Positions 8,754-19,870 of a DNA stretch of 64,000 nt are shown in pieces (the first letter of the stretch is position 1; every line of letters begins with the position of its first letter). The stretch spans positions 2,852,001-2,916,000 of the forward strand of contig NC_087065.1 in assembly GCF_963678635.1 (NCBI RefSeq). Reading direction: 5' to 3'. A program made the position numbers and the translations under genes. Source of the stretch: Symsagittifera roscoffensis (taxonomy: Eukaryota; Xenacoelomorpha; Acoela; Convolutidae). The notes under the pieces were generated by a model. The model had not been told where the DNA came from. It saw nothing but the letters and a program-made list of their open reading frames with translations, and made no database searches.

Positions 8754-10743
8754 TCTAGACTATATTTAAGTGCGTGTTACATTTTTATCGGAATTTTCAA
8801 GCTTTGTCTGCCATATCTAAGCACCATCTTTGCGTGTTTAAGCTATATCTTATGTGGCAATGGATAAGACATCCTTTTATACATTTTTAAAGAGTACAGG
8901 AACATGTCTATATCTTTCTATCTAAACATTTTTCAATTGGCGTTTCTTTTGAACCATGTTTTAGAAAGTCCATGATGTTGACATGTTTAATGACATGCTT
9001 ATTGATTTCAACATTTTAAATTCCCAAGGTCATCTCTGATTTCAACGGTACATCTGTGGAAGCGTGAATGCTTTAACTGCACACTGACTTATTACGAAAT
9101 TTAACCTTTTCAAAGCTTTTCGTTTCAGTTTATTTGTTTTTTTTTTCAGAAAATTGCGGTTCTCAACCATATGGTAATGTGCTATCACGGTAGACTCAGT
9201 TGATACAAATCAAGCCTCAAAATATCCTTGTTAAAATTCTTTTGGTTTCCGAGATTCAAATTAAAAAAATATTCACTTAGTTTTGGAGAAAATTTACAAA
9301 CAGGAAACTCTCGAGTTGATTTTGAGCTGCTCGTATGGTACACGCTGGGGCTATTTTTCTGTCCTCTGTATATAACCGCTCAATTTCATTTTGTTTTTCG
9401 ATAAATGGCTTTTTTACATTTTCCCGAAAATTTGGGATCTAAAAAACCTGCACAACTCGAATTTCTTATTTTTTTGGAGGAGCGTTCTGAGGTTAAGACA
9501 TTTTTAAAGACTACTAGAACGAATCTATATCTATCTCTTTCTATCTATACGTTTTTTAATTGGTGTTTCTTCTGAAACATGTTTTAGAAAGTCCATCATC
9601 TTGACAAACTTTTTGAATTCAACGTTTTAAATTCCCAAGGTCATCTCTTATTTAACGGTACATCTGTGGAAGCGTGAATGCTTTAACTGTACAGACTAAC
9701 TTATTTCCAAATACAACCTTTCAAAGCTTTTCGTTTCAGTTTATCTGACAAAATTGCGGTTTTCAACCATATGGTGGTGTGCTATCACGGTAGACTCAGG
9801 TGTTGTAAATCTGGTCTCCAAATACCATTGTTTAAATTCTTTTGGTTTCCGAGATATGAGTTTTTTTAATCATTTTTCAATTTAAAAAAATTATATGCTT
9901 AGATTTGGAGAAAACCAACAAACAGGAAACACTCAAACTGATATTGAGCTGCTCTTATGCTACAATATGGGGCTGCTTTTCTGTCTTCTAATTATAACCG
10001 CTCAAGTTCTTTTTGTTTTTCGATATATGGTTTTTTTATTTTCTTTTTTTTTTTTCAAAAACTTAGATTCCAAAAAACCAGCATAACTGGAATTTCTTAA
10101 TAATTTGGGGGAGCGTTCTAAGGGTACACTTCTAAGTTGCAATTTTTCTTCTAAATATAACTGCTCGTATCCTTATGTTTTCCGAGATACATCGTTTTTT
10201 ATAGCTTTTCCTTTTTTTCCCAAAAATTTTAGGTTTGAAAAACAAACTAGCAGAACTTCTAAGTCATCAGATTTTGCGAGTAATTTTCAAAAGTACTTGA
10301 TTGCTAGTAGAACTTCTTGCTGGGATGTTTTTGTAGTTCGCAATATTAAAGCTCATTGACAAAATTCAGTTGATTAGTTTTTTCAGCTTGATCTGTTTCT
10401 CGAAGCAGCTTAGCTGCAGTTACACAAGTCGTCTAATTCTTACTGCTCAAACCTTTCTTGTTTCTAAGATATGGCGTTTCTCATATTTTTTACAATACTT
10501 TTTCAAAAAGCTAAGATAAAAAAACAAGAAATAAAATTTGAAATTCTGAACCCCATGGTGGGTTGTGATCACGGCAGAGTACAATATAGGGTAGCAAATC
10601 TGCGCTAATTTATTTGCTCAATTTTTTTTGCTTTGCGAGATATTGCGTTTTTATGAGAAAGGAATCCCTGATAGATGTTGTAATAAGCCTTTTTTACGTT
10701 CAACGATGTATTTTAAGCACCGAAGGTGCGAGTTATGCGCTAG
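8754..10743 (+). mobile_element. Helitron-like copy 2
   Basis: It starts with TCTAGACTATATTTAAG and ends with hairpin GCACC-GAA-GGTGC (10717-10729) and CTAG (10740-10743). At 1990 bp it is longer than its neighbours because a segment of about 600 bp is repeated internally: the TCTA run plus the AATTGG(C/T)GTTTC motif occurs near 8920 and again near 9530. The body contains further copies of the 165-bp internal repeat. No transposase coding is seen. Confidence 0.65.
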
Positions 10744-10761
10744 TTAATATTATTATCTATA

Positions 10762-12153
10762 TCCAGACTATTTATAAGTGCTTGTTAAATGTATCTCGCA
10801 ATTTTTAAGCTTTTTGCCATTATTAAGTAAGATAGCGTATCTTTGCATGTTTGAGCTATATCGTATGTGGCAATGCTTAAGACATTTTTTTGTCATTAGT
10901 TTAGACTACAAGAACAAATCTATATCTATCTATCTATCTATCTATCTATCTACCTATCTATACATTTTTGAATTGGCGTTTCACTTGACACATGTCTAAA
11001 AGAATCCATCATGTTCAATGACTTGATTGTGGTTTTAAATTCCCAAGTTTATCTCTTCTTTCAACGATACATATTGAGAAGCGTGAATGATTTAACTGTA
11101 CAGACTAACTTATTTCCAAATGCAACCTTTCAAAGCTTTTCGTTTCAGTTTATCTGACCAAATTGCGGTTTTCAACCATATGGTGGTGTGCTATCATGGT
11201 ACACTGTGGTATTGCAAACCTGGCCTCCAAATATCATTGTTGCTTTTTTTTTGGTTTCCGAGATGTTAGTTTTTTAAACCATTTTTCAATTTAATAAAAA
11301 ATTCTTAGGGTTGGAGAAAACCAACCAACAGGATTCTCTCAACTTTATTGTGGGCTGCTTTTAGGGTACACTTTGCTTTTGTGGTCTCTAAATATAACAG
11401 CTCAAGATCTTTTTGCTTTCTGATATATCTGGCGTTTTTTAAATTTTTCAGTTTGTTTCGAAAACTTAATTTTGAAAAACCAGCATAACTCGAATTTCTT
11501 AATAATTTGGGGGAGCGTTCTGAGGGTACACTATGAGGTTGCAAATTGCACTCTAAATATAACTGTTCAAATCCTTGTGGTTTTCGAGATACGTCGTTTT
11601 CTATAGTTTTTTTTCTTTCAATTTTTTCAAAAACTTCAGGATATGAAAAAAAAAACAAAAAGAATTTGAAACCCTCAGCATTTTGCCGGGCATTTTCAAA
11701 ATTACGTGATTGCTAATAGATTTTCTTGCTGAGTTGTTTTTGTAATTTCGCAATATTCATGTTCATTAACAAATTCCAGTTGCTTAGTTTAGTCAGCCTG
11801 ATCTGTTTCTCGAAGCAGCTTTGCTGCAGTAACGCAAGTTTTCTAATCATACTGCTCAAATTTTTCTTGTTTTTAAGATATGGCGTTTCTCATGATTTTT
11901 AAAAATACTTTTTCAAAATCGAAGATTAAAAAACAAGTAATAATTTTGAAATTCTGAACCCTATGGTGGGTTGTTATCAGTGCAGGGTACAATATAGGGT
12001 AGCAAATCTGCGCTCTAATTTATCTGCTCAAGTCATTTTATTTCCGAGATTTTGCGTTTTTATGAGAAAGGAATCACTGATAGATGGTATAATAAGCCTT
12101 TTTTTACGTTCCACGATCTATTTTAAGCACCGAGGGCGCGAGTCATGCGCTAG
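10762..12153 (+). mobile_element. Helitron-like copy 3
   Basis: It starts TCCAGACTATTTATAAG, 18 bp after the CTAG of copy 2, and ends CTAG (12150-12153). The 3' hairpin GCACC-GAG-GGCGC (12127-12139) has one mismatch. It contains a (TCTA)n microsatellite at 10917-10960 and internal repeat cores near 11253, 11417, 11579, 11870 and 12040, spaced mostly 162-170 bp apart with one longer interval. Confidence 0.65.
10917..10963 (+). repeat. (TCTA)n microsatellite
   Basis: About ten TCTA units with slight interruptions, at a fixed place in the Helitron-like element between its 5' domain and the AATTGGCGTTTCACTTG segment. The corresponding run near 12335 has fewer units. Confidence 0.85.
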
Positions 12154-12171
12154 TTAATTTTAATATCTGTA

Positions 12172-13540
12172 TCTAGACTATATGTAAGTGCTTGTTAATT
12201 GTATCTCGCAATTTTAAAGCTTTTTGCCATATGTAAGAACCATAGGCGTATCTTTGCATGTTTGAGCTATATCGTATGTGGCAATGCGTAAGACCTTTTC
12301 TAGTCATTTGCTTAGACTATATGAACAAATCTACATCTATCTATCTATCTATCTATCTAAACATTATTGAATTGGCGTTTCACTTGAAAAATGTGTAAGA
12401 AAGTCCATCATATTCAATGACTTGATTGTGGTTTTGAATTCCCAAGTTCATCTCTTCTTTCAACGATACATTTGTAGAAGCGTGAATGCTGTAACTGTAC
12501 AGACTTCCTTATTTCGAAATTGAAATTTTTTTTGAAGCTTTTCGTTTCAGTTTATTTGAAAAAACTGCAACTCCATAGTGGTGTGCTATCACGGTACACT
12601 GTGGTATTGCAAATCTGGCCTCCAAATATCATTGTTGATTTTTTTGGTTTCCGAGATGTTAGTTTTTTAAACCATTTTTCAATTTAATAAACAATTCTTA
12701 GGTTTGGAGAAAACTAACCAACAGGATTCTCTCAACTTTATTGTGGGCTGCTTTTAGGGTACACTTTGCTTTTGTGGTCTCTAAAAATAACCGCTCAAGA
12801 TTTTTTTGCTTTCTGATATATCTGGCGTTTTTTTAATTTTCAGTTTCTTTCGAAAACTTAATTTTGAAAAACCAGCATAACTCGAATTTCTGAATAATTT
12901 GGGGGAGCGTTCTGAGGGTACACTACGAGGTTGCAATTTGCACACTAAATATAACTGTTCAAATCCTTTTGGTTTTCGAGATACATCGTTTCTAATAGTT
13001 TTTTTTTCAACACTTTTCAAAAGTTTTTAGATTTGAAAAAAACTAAAAGAATTTGAATCCCTCATTATTTTACCGGGCATTTTCAAAATTACGTGATTGC
13101 TAATAGATTTTCTTGCTGAGTTGTTTTTGTAGTTTCGCAAGATTAAAGTTCATTGACAAATTTCAGTTGCTTAGTTTTGTCAGCCTGATCTGTTTTTCGA
13201 AGCAGCTTTCCTGCAGTTACGCAAATCTTCTAACTCTTACTGTTCAAATCTTTCTCAATTCCAAATATGGTATTACTCATGATTTCTTACAATACTTTTT
13301 CAAAAAAAACTTAGATTTAAAAGCAAGTAATCAAAATTGAGAATCTGAACCCTAAGGTGGATGTTATCAGGGTACTATACAAGGTAGCAAAATCTGCCCT
13401 CTAATTTGTCTGCTCCAAATTTTTCATTTTGTGAGATAATGCGTTTTATATGAAAAAGAAACCCCGATAGATGTTTGAGGAAGCTCTTTTTTACGTTCAA
13501 CGATCTATTTGAATCACCGTAGATGCGAGGCATGCGCTGG
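12172..13540 (+). mobile_element. Helitron-like copy 4
   Basis: It starts TCTAGACTATATGTAAG, 18 bp after copy 3, and ends CTGG (13537-13540), which still fits the CTRR consensus. The 3' hairpin is decayed (TCACC-GTA-GATGC). The length of 1369 bp is close to that of copy 3, and the internal repeats lie in the same order. Confidence 0.62.
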
Positions 13541-13558
13541 TTTATTTTAATATCTATA

Positions 13559-14450
13559 TCTCGCTTATTTTTAAGTGCGTGTTTTGTGTATCTTGAAATT
13601 TGTTTTAGCTATCTTTGCCATATTTAAGCACCATAGCGTATCTTAGCATGCTAAAGCTATATCGGATGTGGCAATGGTTAAGACAGTTTTTTAAGACATT
13701 TTTTAAAGACTATATGAACAAATCTCTATCTATATATGCATCTATCTATACATTAATTAATTGGCGTTTCACTTTAAACATGTTTAAGAAAATCCATCAT
13801 GTTCAATGATTTGATTATGGTTTTAAATTACCAAGTTCATTTCTTATTTCAACGATACATCTGTGGAAGCGTGAATGCTTTAAATTTACAGACTTACTCA
13901 TTTCGAAATGCAATCTTTTAGAGCTTTTCGGTTCAGTTGATTTGATAAGCTTCCGGTTCTCCACCATATGGTGGTGTGCTATCACGGTACACTCAGGTGT
14001 TGCAAATCTGGCCTTCAAACATCCTTGTTCAACTTCTTTTGATTTCCGCAATATGAGTCTTTTAACTCATTTTTTAATTTAAAAAATATATACTTAGATT
14101 TGGGCTGCTCTTTTGCTTTGCTTAGAGCTGGTTTTTAGCTGCTCTTTTGCTTGATTATGGGGCTGCTTTTCTGTCCTCTTATTATAACCGCTCAAGTTCT
14201 TTTTTTTTCGATTTCTGGTTTTTTTATTTTCATTTTTTTTCGAAATCTTAGATTCTAAATAACCAACCGCACTCGAGTTTCTTAATAGTTTGGGGGAGCT
14301 TTCTGAGGGTACACTTTGAGGTTGCAATTTTTTCCACTTAATATAACTGCTCAAATATTTTTGCTTTTCGAGATACATCGTTTTTTATAGTTTTTCAATT
14401 CTGATCTGTGTTTCTCGAAGTAGCTTTGCTGCAGTTACGCAAGTCTTCTA
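13559..14450 (+). mobile_element. Helitron-like copy 5, 3'-truncated
   Basis: It starts TCTCGCTTATTTTTAAG, 18 bp after copy 4. It carries the 5' domain and several internal repeats, but homology stops near 14450 in the segment GCTGCAGTTACGCAAGTC. No hairpin or CTAG end follows, so the array ends here. Confidence 0.55.
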
Positions 14451-14696
14451 TAAAATCTATTTACACAATTTTCAAAAGCATTAAAATGTGACTCAAAATG
14501 TTTTAAAAAATCCGGTATGAGAAAAATTTAGTGAAATAATACAAAACAATTTCATTTTAGTAATGGAGATTGTTTATGTGAAAATTTTGTATTTATAAAG
14601 ATGTTTTATGGTTACTAGTTTGCAAAGATTTGGAAGTAGTTGATTTGTGTGCTAGCCTTAATTGTGTTGTGGTACTTGAGAATTTAAAAAAAGTAA

Positions 14697-14806
14697 ATAG
14701 CGCAATAACTTGGGATTTTTACAGCATAAGATTAGTAGGCTCAATTGAAATACATTCTTTTTTTCGCAAAAGTTGAAGGACGAATAACAGGTGCTGTCTG
14801 ATGCTT
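14697..14806 (+). repeat. 110-bp direct repeat, left copy
   Basis: Begins ATAGCGCAATAACTTGGG and ends GTCTGATGCTT. It is repeated base for base at 15078-15187 and again in duplication copy B at 22377-22486 and 22758-22867. Confidence 0.9.
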
Positions 14807-15080
14807 ATGTACTAAAAGTAGAAATCACCCTACCCTCATTTCCGCAATATACATTAAATACACCTACCATTGCTAACGAAACACGAAATTTTGTTGATGA
14901 GCACGTTTTAATGCCAACGCTTCATTGGACAGCTTATTACAATTATACTAACTCCCTTTGTTTACCTCTAACTAATACTAGTGAAAACATAGAGAAAAAC
15001 AAAAATATGTTATATAGACTCACCACATCATTAACACCTCGACAATTTACTTATCGAGGTAATATTTTTTCACTAGTATA
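14807..15080 (+). other. 271-bp insert between 110-bp repeats, with open frame of unknown function
   Basis: An open frame runs from 14791 (an alternative start, in the left repeat) to a TAG overlapping the right repeat, giving up to 96 residues. The first ATG inside the insert is off this frame, and internal Met codons are late. The composition looks protein-like (e.g. LPSFPQYTLNTPTIANET, NTSENIEKNKNML), but I do not recognise a family and there is no signal peptide or membrane segment. It could be a captured exon fragment or chance. Copy B at 22487-22761 appears identical. Confidence 0.35.
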
Positions 15081-15187
15081 GCGCAATAACTTGGGATTTT
15101 TACAGCATAAGATTAGTAGGCTCAATTGAAATACATTCTTTTTTTCGCAAAAGTTGAAGGACGAATAACAGGTGCTGTCTGATGCTT
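15078..15187 (+). repeat. 110-bp direct repeat, right copy
   Basis: The same 110 bases as 14697-14806. Removing one repeat plus the 271-bp insert would restore an uninterrupted sequence, so the pair looks like a very long target duplication or a replication-slippage product. Confidence 0.9.
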
Positions 15188-15691
15188 TTCTGAGAAAATT
15201 TGAAATTCTGCTGTTAATCGAACCTTTTTGATGAATTTTCTTGCTCGTCTCATCCAATTTAGCCCTAGATAAATTAACAGAGAGAAGTTTGAATAATTTT
15301 TGCGTTAAATGACTGATAAATTGTTGAGGGTGCATTTTTATATGTCGAAGACAATTAAGTCGGTGGTCTGGATATTTGATGAAAATTTATCCAGTTTTTT
15401 GTACAAGAGATCCACATGGTCACTTTTTTGTCCGAAGTCACTCAAAGTTACTTTTTTGTGTTTTTTTAAACATTTTAAAGTTTTTTAAAACATTCTACTG
15501 TTGCATTCATGAGTAAAAAATCCACTGATTTAGCTAGAATGCTATAGCTATTTAACGAATAAAAAGAACAGGTCACTTTTTTCTCGGCCGAAGTGGTCAT
15601 CCTGCTTTTGTAAGTTGTCACTTTCTCGTCATTTTTTTTTTATCAGAAACCATGCATACAAGGTATTACTTCGCTTGTAAAACCGTTTTAA

Positions 15692-15745
15692 TATGTACCG
15701 GTGTCTAGTTTGTACCTATGTACCGGTGTCTCATTTGTACATAGG
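15692..15745 (+). repeat. Two-copy 25-bp tandem repeat
   Basis: TATGTACCGGTGTCT followed by a 10-base tail ending GTACC/GTACA occurs twice in a row. The same pair is present in duplication copy B near 23370. Confidence 0.75.
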
Positions 15746-17632
15746 TTTGGCCGATAGTCTCAAGTGTTCAGCTCGATAGGTTCAGTTGTGAAGTCATTAA
15801 AGAAGTTTGTTTCAATTGATGTCTAGTCTACGGATTGTCGTTGGTTCAAATTTGCTTGCAAAATGGTTCTTGCTAAAAGCAGAATTCACCAATTAAAGCA
15901 GAATTAGCGAATGTGTTATATTATCGTTATGAGCTTCAACGCAGATTGGATTGTCTTGTCACATACTGTACATAACATTGGTATGATATTGATAGTTGAC
16001 TACTTGGCCTTTAGTCTTAATCTCCTCGGCTTTTATTCATCTCAAAAGTGTTTGTTTTTTACTAATGCATTGCCTAATTTATCTGTTCAAAAAGGTTTAC
16101 AGCTGTCTTGTTGACGACTAAATTTGGCAGTGTCAATTTTCGCAACCACTGGCAGGTAAATATTTAAAATTTGGCTGAGTTTTTTTGCAACTGTCTTTTT
16201 ATGAAATAATTTTTCAATGTTTGCGATTCTAAGCAGAAATATTGTAGTGTGTTTTCCATTCAATACGTCAACCATTGTCTTCTTCGAGGTGCGTGTTTCT
16301 CTACTTTAAAATGAAGATAACATCAAAAAGCGGTTTTGACAGTTGGCTTAATAGAAGTGGACATATCTAACCAATATTGAAGTTCATTGTTTTTCATCTA
16401 ATGATTTCACAACCACGTTGAGTTGTGCTTTTGTTCATATGAGTTTGGTTTTCATGCACCAGATGTCTGGCCATTTCTATTTATAAGACTGTTGCAAAAA
16501 ATATTCGGTAAATGTTTTTGGTCAAAATGCTTTGATGTTTTTTCTAAAATGATAGGAATTTGAAATTGAGATAACATGGTCCTTGTGCTTTTTTCTAAAA
16601 GCACCACAACGGATAAAAGGACCATCACTGTCTCAAAAGAGAATTCTTCAAGCTGATCCTAAATTCTTAAAGCTTTCTGAAATTCTTGAACTTTTAAGTT
16701 TTGCAAAACGTTTCGCTGCACTGTTGCTAAAAATTGCCGCCGCTCACTTATTGGGCCTAGTTTTGTAGATATTGCTGTGCGAACTCGAGTCAAAAATTGC
16801 CGGACAAGTTAAATTGTGGGGCTGTTTAGTAAAAAAAAATCAAAAAAAGGGGAGCCGCCAAAAAGTATGGTTTAATCTTACCACAAACTAATGGCACCAA
16901 GGTCATAAAAATTTGACCATATAATAAAGGTTGCCTTGTTTGCACATAAGTTCATATTGCGCCCTTGTTGCGGATTTTTCTAACTTTACGACTGAACAAA
17001 GGTGCTGGTGTTTTTGAATATTCACATGTGATCTGCTGTCATGGATTCAATTTTGATTTCTTCCGAACATGATTGTTTCAGCAACCTCAAAGGTCACTTG
17101 ACTTGTGAACTCGTGGTGGTAAAATTGATTAGGTAAATTTGTCTAAATACCATATCGCTATTTTCTGATTCTGTGTATTCTAACACCCGTGGTTTGTTTT
17201 GCGTGCAGTTAATTCAAATGTTGTCACAAGAAACAGTTTGGGATAGAGTTTACATGTATGGCACATGTTATGGTGCTATGTTGGTATTGTAATGGCGACT
17301 GAAAGATAGTGCTGCTGTTTTTACGCGGTCCACTGTCAATTTAGAATTGAAATCTACAATACAACTAAGTTCAGCTCAGTCTAGGTGGTAAGTGTCTATT
17401 TTTAAGATATGAATCTACAAATGATAATAAGGCAGACAATCGATGGGCTTAACTGCAGAAAAAGTCGAACCGAATCGACTGCGCCTGCCTTTTTTAAGCT
17501 CTTTCAAATCAATGTTTCAGAAAATATCTGATTCGATAAGTCGCTCAATTGCATCGCTACAGTTTAGTATCATATGATTATTCTCTTTATATTATTACGC
17601 CGGCAACGCTTCTTTCATAATTTGATGCCCTT

Positions 17633-19852
17633 ACTACTAGAACGAATCTATATCTATCTCTTACTATCTATACGTTTCTTAATTGGTGTTTCTTCTGAAA
17701 CATGTTTTAGAAAGTCCATAATCTTGACAAACTTTTTGAATTCAACGTTTTAAATTCCCAAGGTCATCTCTTATTTAACGGTACATCTGTGGAAGCGTGA
17801 ATGCTTTAACTGTACAGACTAACTTATTTCCAAATGCAACCTTTCAAAGCTTTTCGTTTCAGTTTATCTGACAAAATTGCGGTTTTCAACCATATGGTGG
17901 TGTGCTATCACGGTAGACTCAGGTGTTGTAAATCTGGTCTCCAAATACCATTGTTTAAATTCTTTTGGTTTCCGAGATATGAGTTTTTTTAATCAATTTT
18001 CAATTTAAAAAAATTATATGCTTAGATTTGGAGAAAACCAACAAACAGGAAACACTCAAACTGATTTTGAGCTGCTCTTATGCTACAATATGGGGCTGCT
18101 TTTCTGTCTTCTAATTATAACCGCTCAAGTTCTTTTTTGTTTTTCGATAAATGGTTTTTTTATTTTCTTTTTTTTTTCAAAAACTTAGATTCCAAAAAAC
18201 CAGCATAACTCGAATTTCTTAATAATTTGGGGGAGCGTTCTAAGGGTACAGTTCTAAGTTGCAATTTTCCCTCTAAATATAACTGCTCGTATCCTTATGT
18301 TTTCCGAGATACATCGTTTTTTATAGCTTTTCCTTTTTTTCCCAAAAATTTTAGGTTTGAAAAACAAACTAGCAGAACTTCTAAGTCATCAGATTTTGCG
18401 AGTAATTTTCAAAAGTACTTGATTGCTAGTAGAACTTCTTGCTGGGATGTTTTTGTAGTTCGCAATATTAAAGCTCATTGACAAAATTCAGTTGATTAGT
18501 TTTGTCAGCTTGATCTGTTTCTCGAAGCAGCTTAGCTGCAGTTACACAAGTCTTCTAATTCTTACTGCTCAAATCTTTCTTGTTTCTAAGATATGGCGTT
18601 TCTCATATTTTTTACAATACTTTTTCAAAAAAGCTAAGATAAAAAAACAAGCAATAAAATTTGAAATTCTGAAATTGGCGTTTCACTTGACACATGTCTA
18701 AAAGAATCCATCATGTTCAATAACTTGATTGTGGTTTTAAATTCCCAAGTTTATCTCTTCTTTCAACGATACATATTGAGAAGCGTGAATGATTTAACTG
18801 TACAGACTAACTTATTTCCAAATGCAACCTTTCAAAGCTTTTCGTTTCAATTTATCTGACCAAATTGCGGTTTTCAACCATATGGTGGTGTGCTATCATG
18901 GTACACTGTGGTATTGCAAACCTGGCCTCCAAATATCTTTGTTGCTTTTTTTTTTGGTTTCCGAGATGTTAGTTTTTTAAACCATTTTTCAATTTAATAA
19001 AAAATTCTTAGGGTTGGAGAAAACTAACCAACAGGATTCTCTCAACTTTATTGTGGGCTGCTTTTAGGGTACACTTTGCTTTTGTGGTCTCTAAATATAA
19101 CAGCTCAAGATCTTTTTGCTTTCTGATATATCTGGCGTTTTTTAAATTTTTCAGTTTGTTTCGAAAACTTAATTTTGAAAAACCAGCATAACTCGAATTT
19201 CTGAATAATTTGGGGGAGCGTTCTGAGGGTACACTATGAGGTTGCAAATTGCACTCTAAATATAACTGTTCAAATCCTTGTGGTTTTCGAGATACGTCGT
19301 TTTCTATAGCTTTTTTTCAATTTTTTCAAAAACTTCAGGATATGAAAAAAAAAAACAAAAAAGAATTTGAAACCCTCAGCATTTTGCCGGGCATTTTCAA
19401 AATTACGTGATTGCTAATAGATTTTCTTGCTGAGTTGTTTTTGTAATTTCGCAATATTCAAGGTCATTAACAAATTCCAGTTGCTTAGTTTAGTCAGCCT
19501 GATCTGTTTCTCGAAGCAGCTTTGCTGCAGTAACACAAGTTTTCTAATCATACTGCTCAAATTTTTCTTGTTTTTAAGATATGGCGTTTCTCATGATTTT
19601 TTACAATACTTTTTCAAAATCGAAGATTAAAAAACAAGATATAAATTTGAAATTCTGAACACTATGGTGGGTTGTTATCAGTGCAGGGTTTAATATAGGG
19701 TAGCAAATCTGCGCTCTAATTTATCTGCTCAAGTCATTTTATTTCCGAGATTTGCGTTTTTATGAGAAAGGAATCACTGATAGATGGTGTAATAAGCCTT
19801 TTTTACGTTCCACGATCTATTTTAAGCACCGAGGGCGCGAGTCATGCGCTAG
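17633..19852 (+). mobile_element. Fused Helitron-like copies 2 and 3 in duplication copy B
   Basis: The counterpart of elements 2 and 3 joined by a 422-bp deletion. The 3' end is intact in form: GCACC-GAG-GGCGC at 19826-19838 and CTAG at 19849-19852. The 5' end of element 3 is gone, so this cannot be a full unit. Confidence 0.6.
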
Positions 19853-19870
19853 TTAATTTTAATATCTGTA

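Larger units (their letters stand above)
9510..17626. repeat. Tandem segmental duplication, copy A (about 8.1 kb)
   Basis: This block is repeated immediately downstream at 17633-25291 in the same orientation, with few mismatches per hundred bases by eye. It begins inside Helitron-like copy 2 (ACTACTAGAACG) and ends in non-Helitron DNA (TTCATAATTTGAT), so its borders do not match element borders. The six bases GCCCTT at 17627-17632 lie between the copies. Confidence 0.9.
14451..17626. other. Non-Helitron part of duplication copy A, no recognised gene
   Basis: About 3.2 kb unlike the flanking repeats and shared with copy B at about 22132-25291. It contains the 110-bp direct repeats and their insert, two copies of a 25-bp unit with TGTACCGGTGTCT at 15692-15745, and only short open frames without recognisable domains. 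Confidence 0.6.

Noticed and set aside
10105-10359. 84-residue open frame in Helitron-like copy 2 (copy at 18227-18481)
   Set aside because: It lies in the internal satellite, has low-complexity Phe/Ser/Lys composition, and is explained by the repeat.
10917-10963. CRISPR-like or other spaced array from regular repeats
   Set aside because: It is a simple TCTA microsatellite in an animal genome; there are no spacers.
15051-15335. 94-residue minus-strand open frame across the right 110-bp repeat (copy at 22731-23015)
   Set aside because: It crosses the repeat junction, has no recognisable domain, and its duplicate adds no independent evidence.
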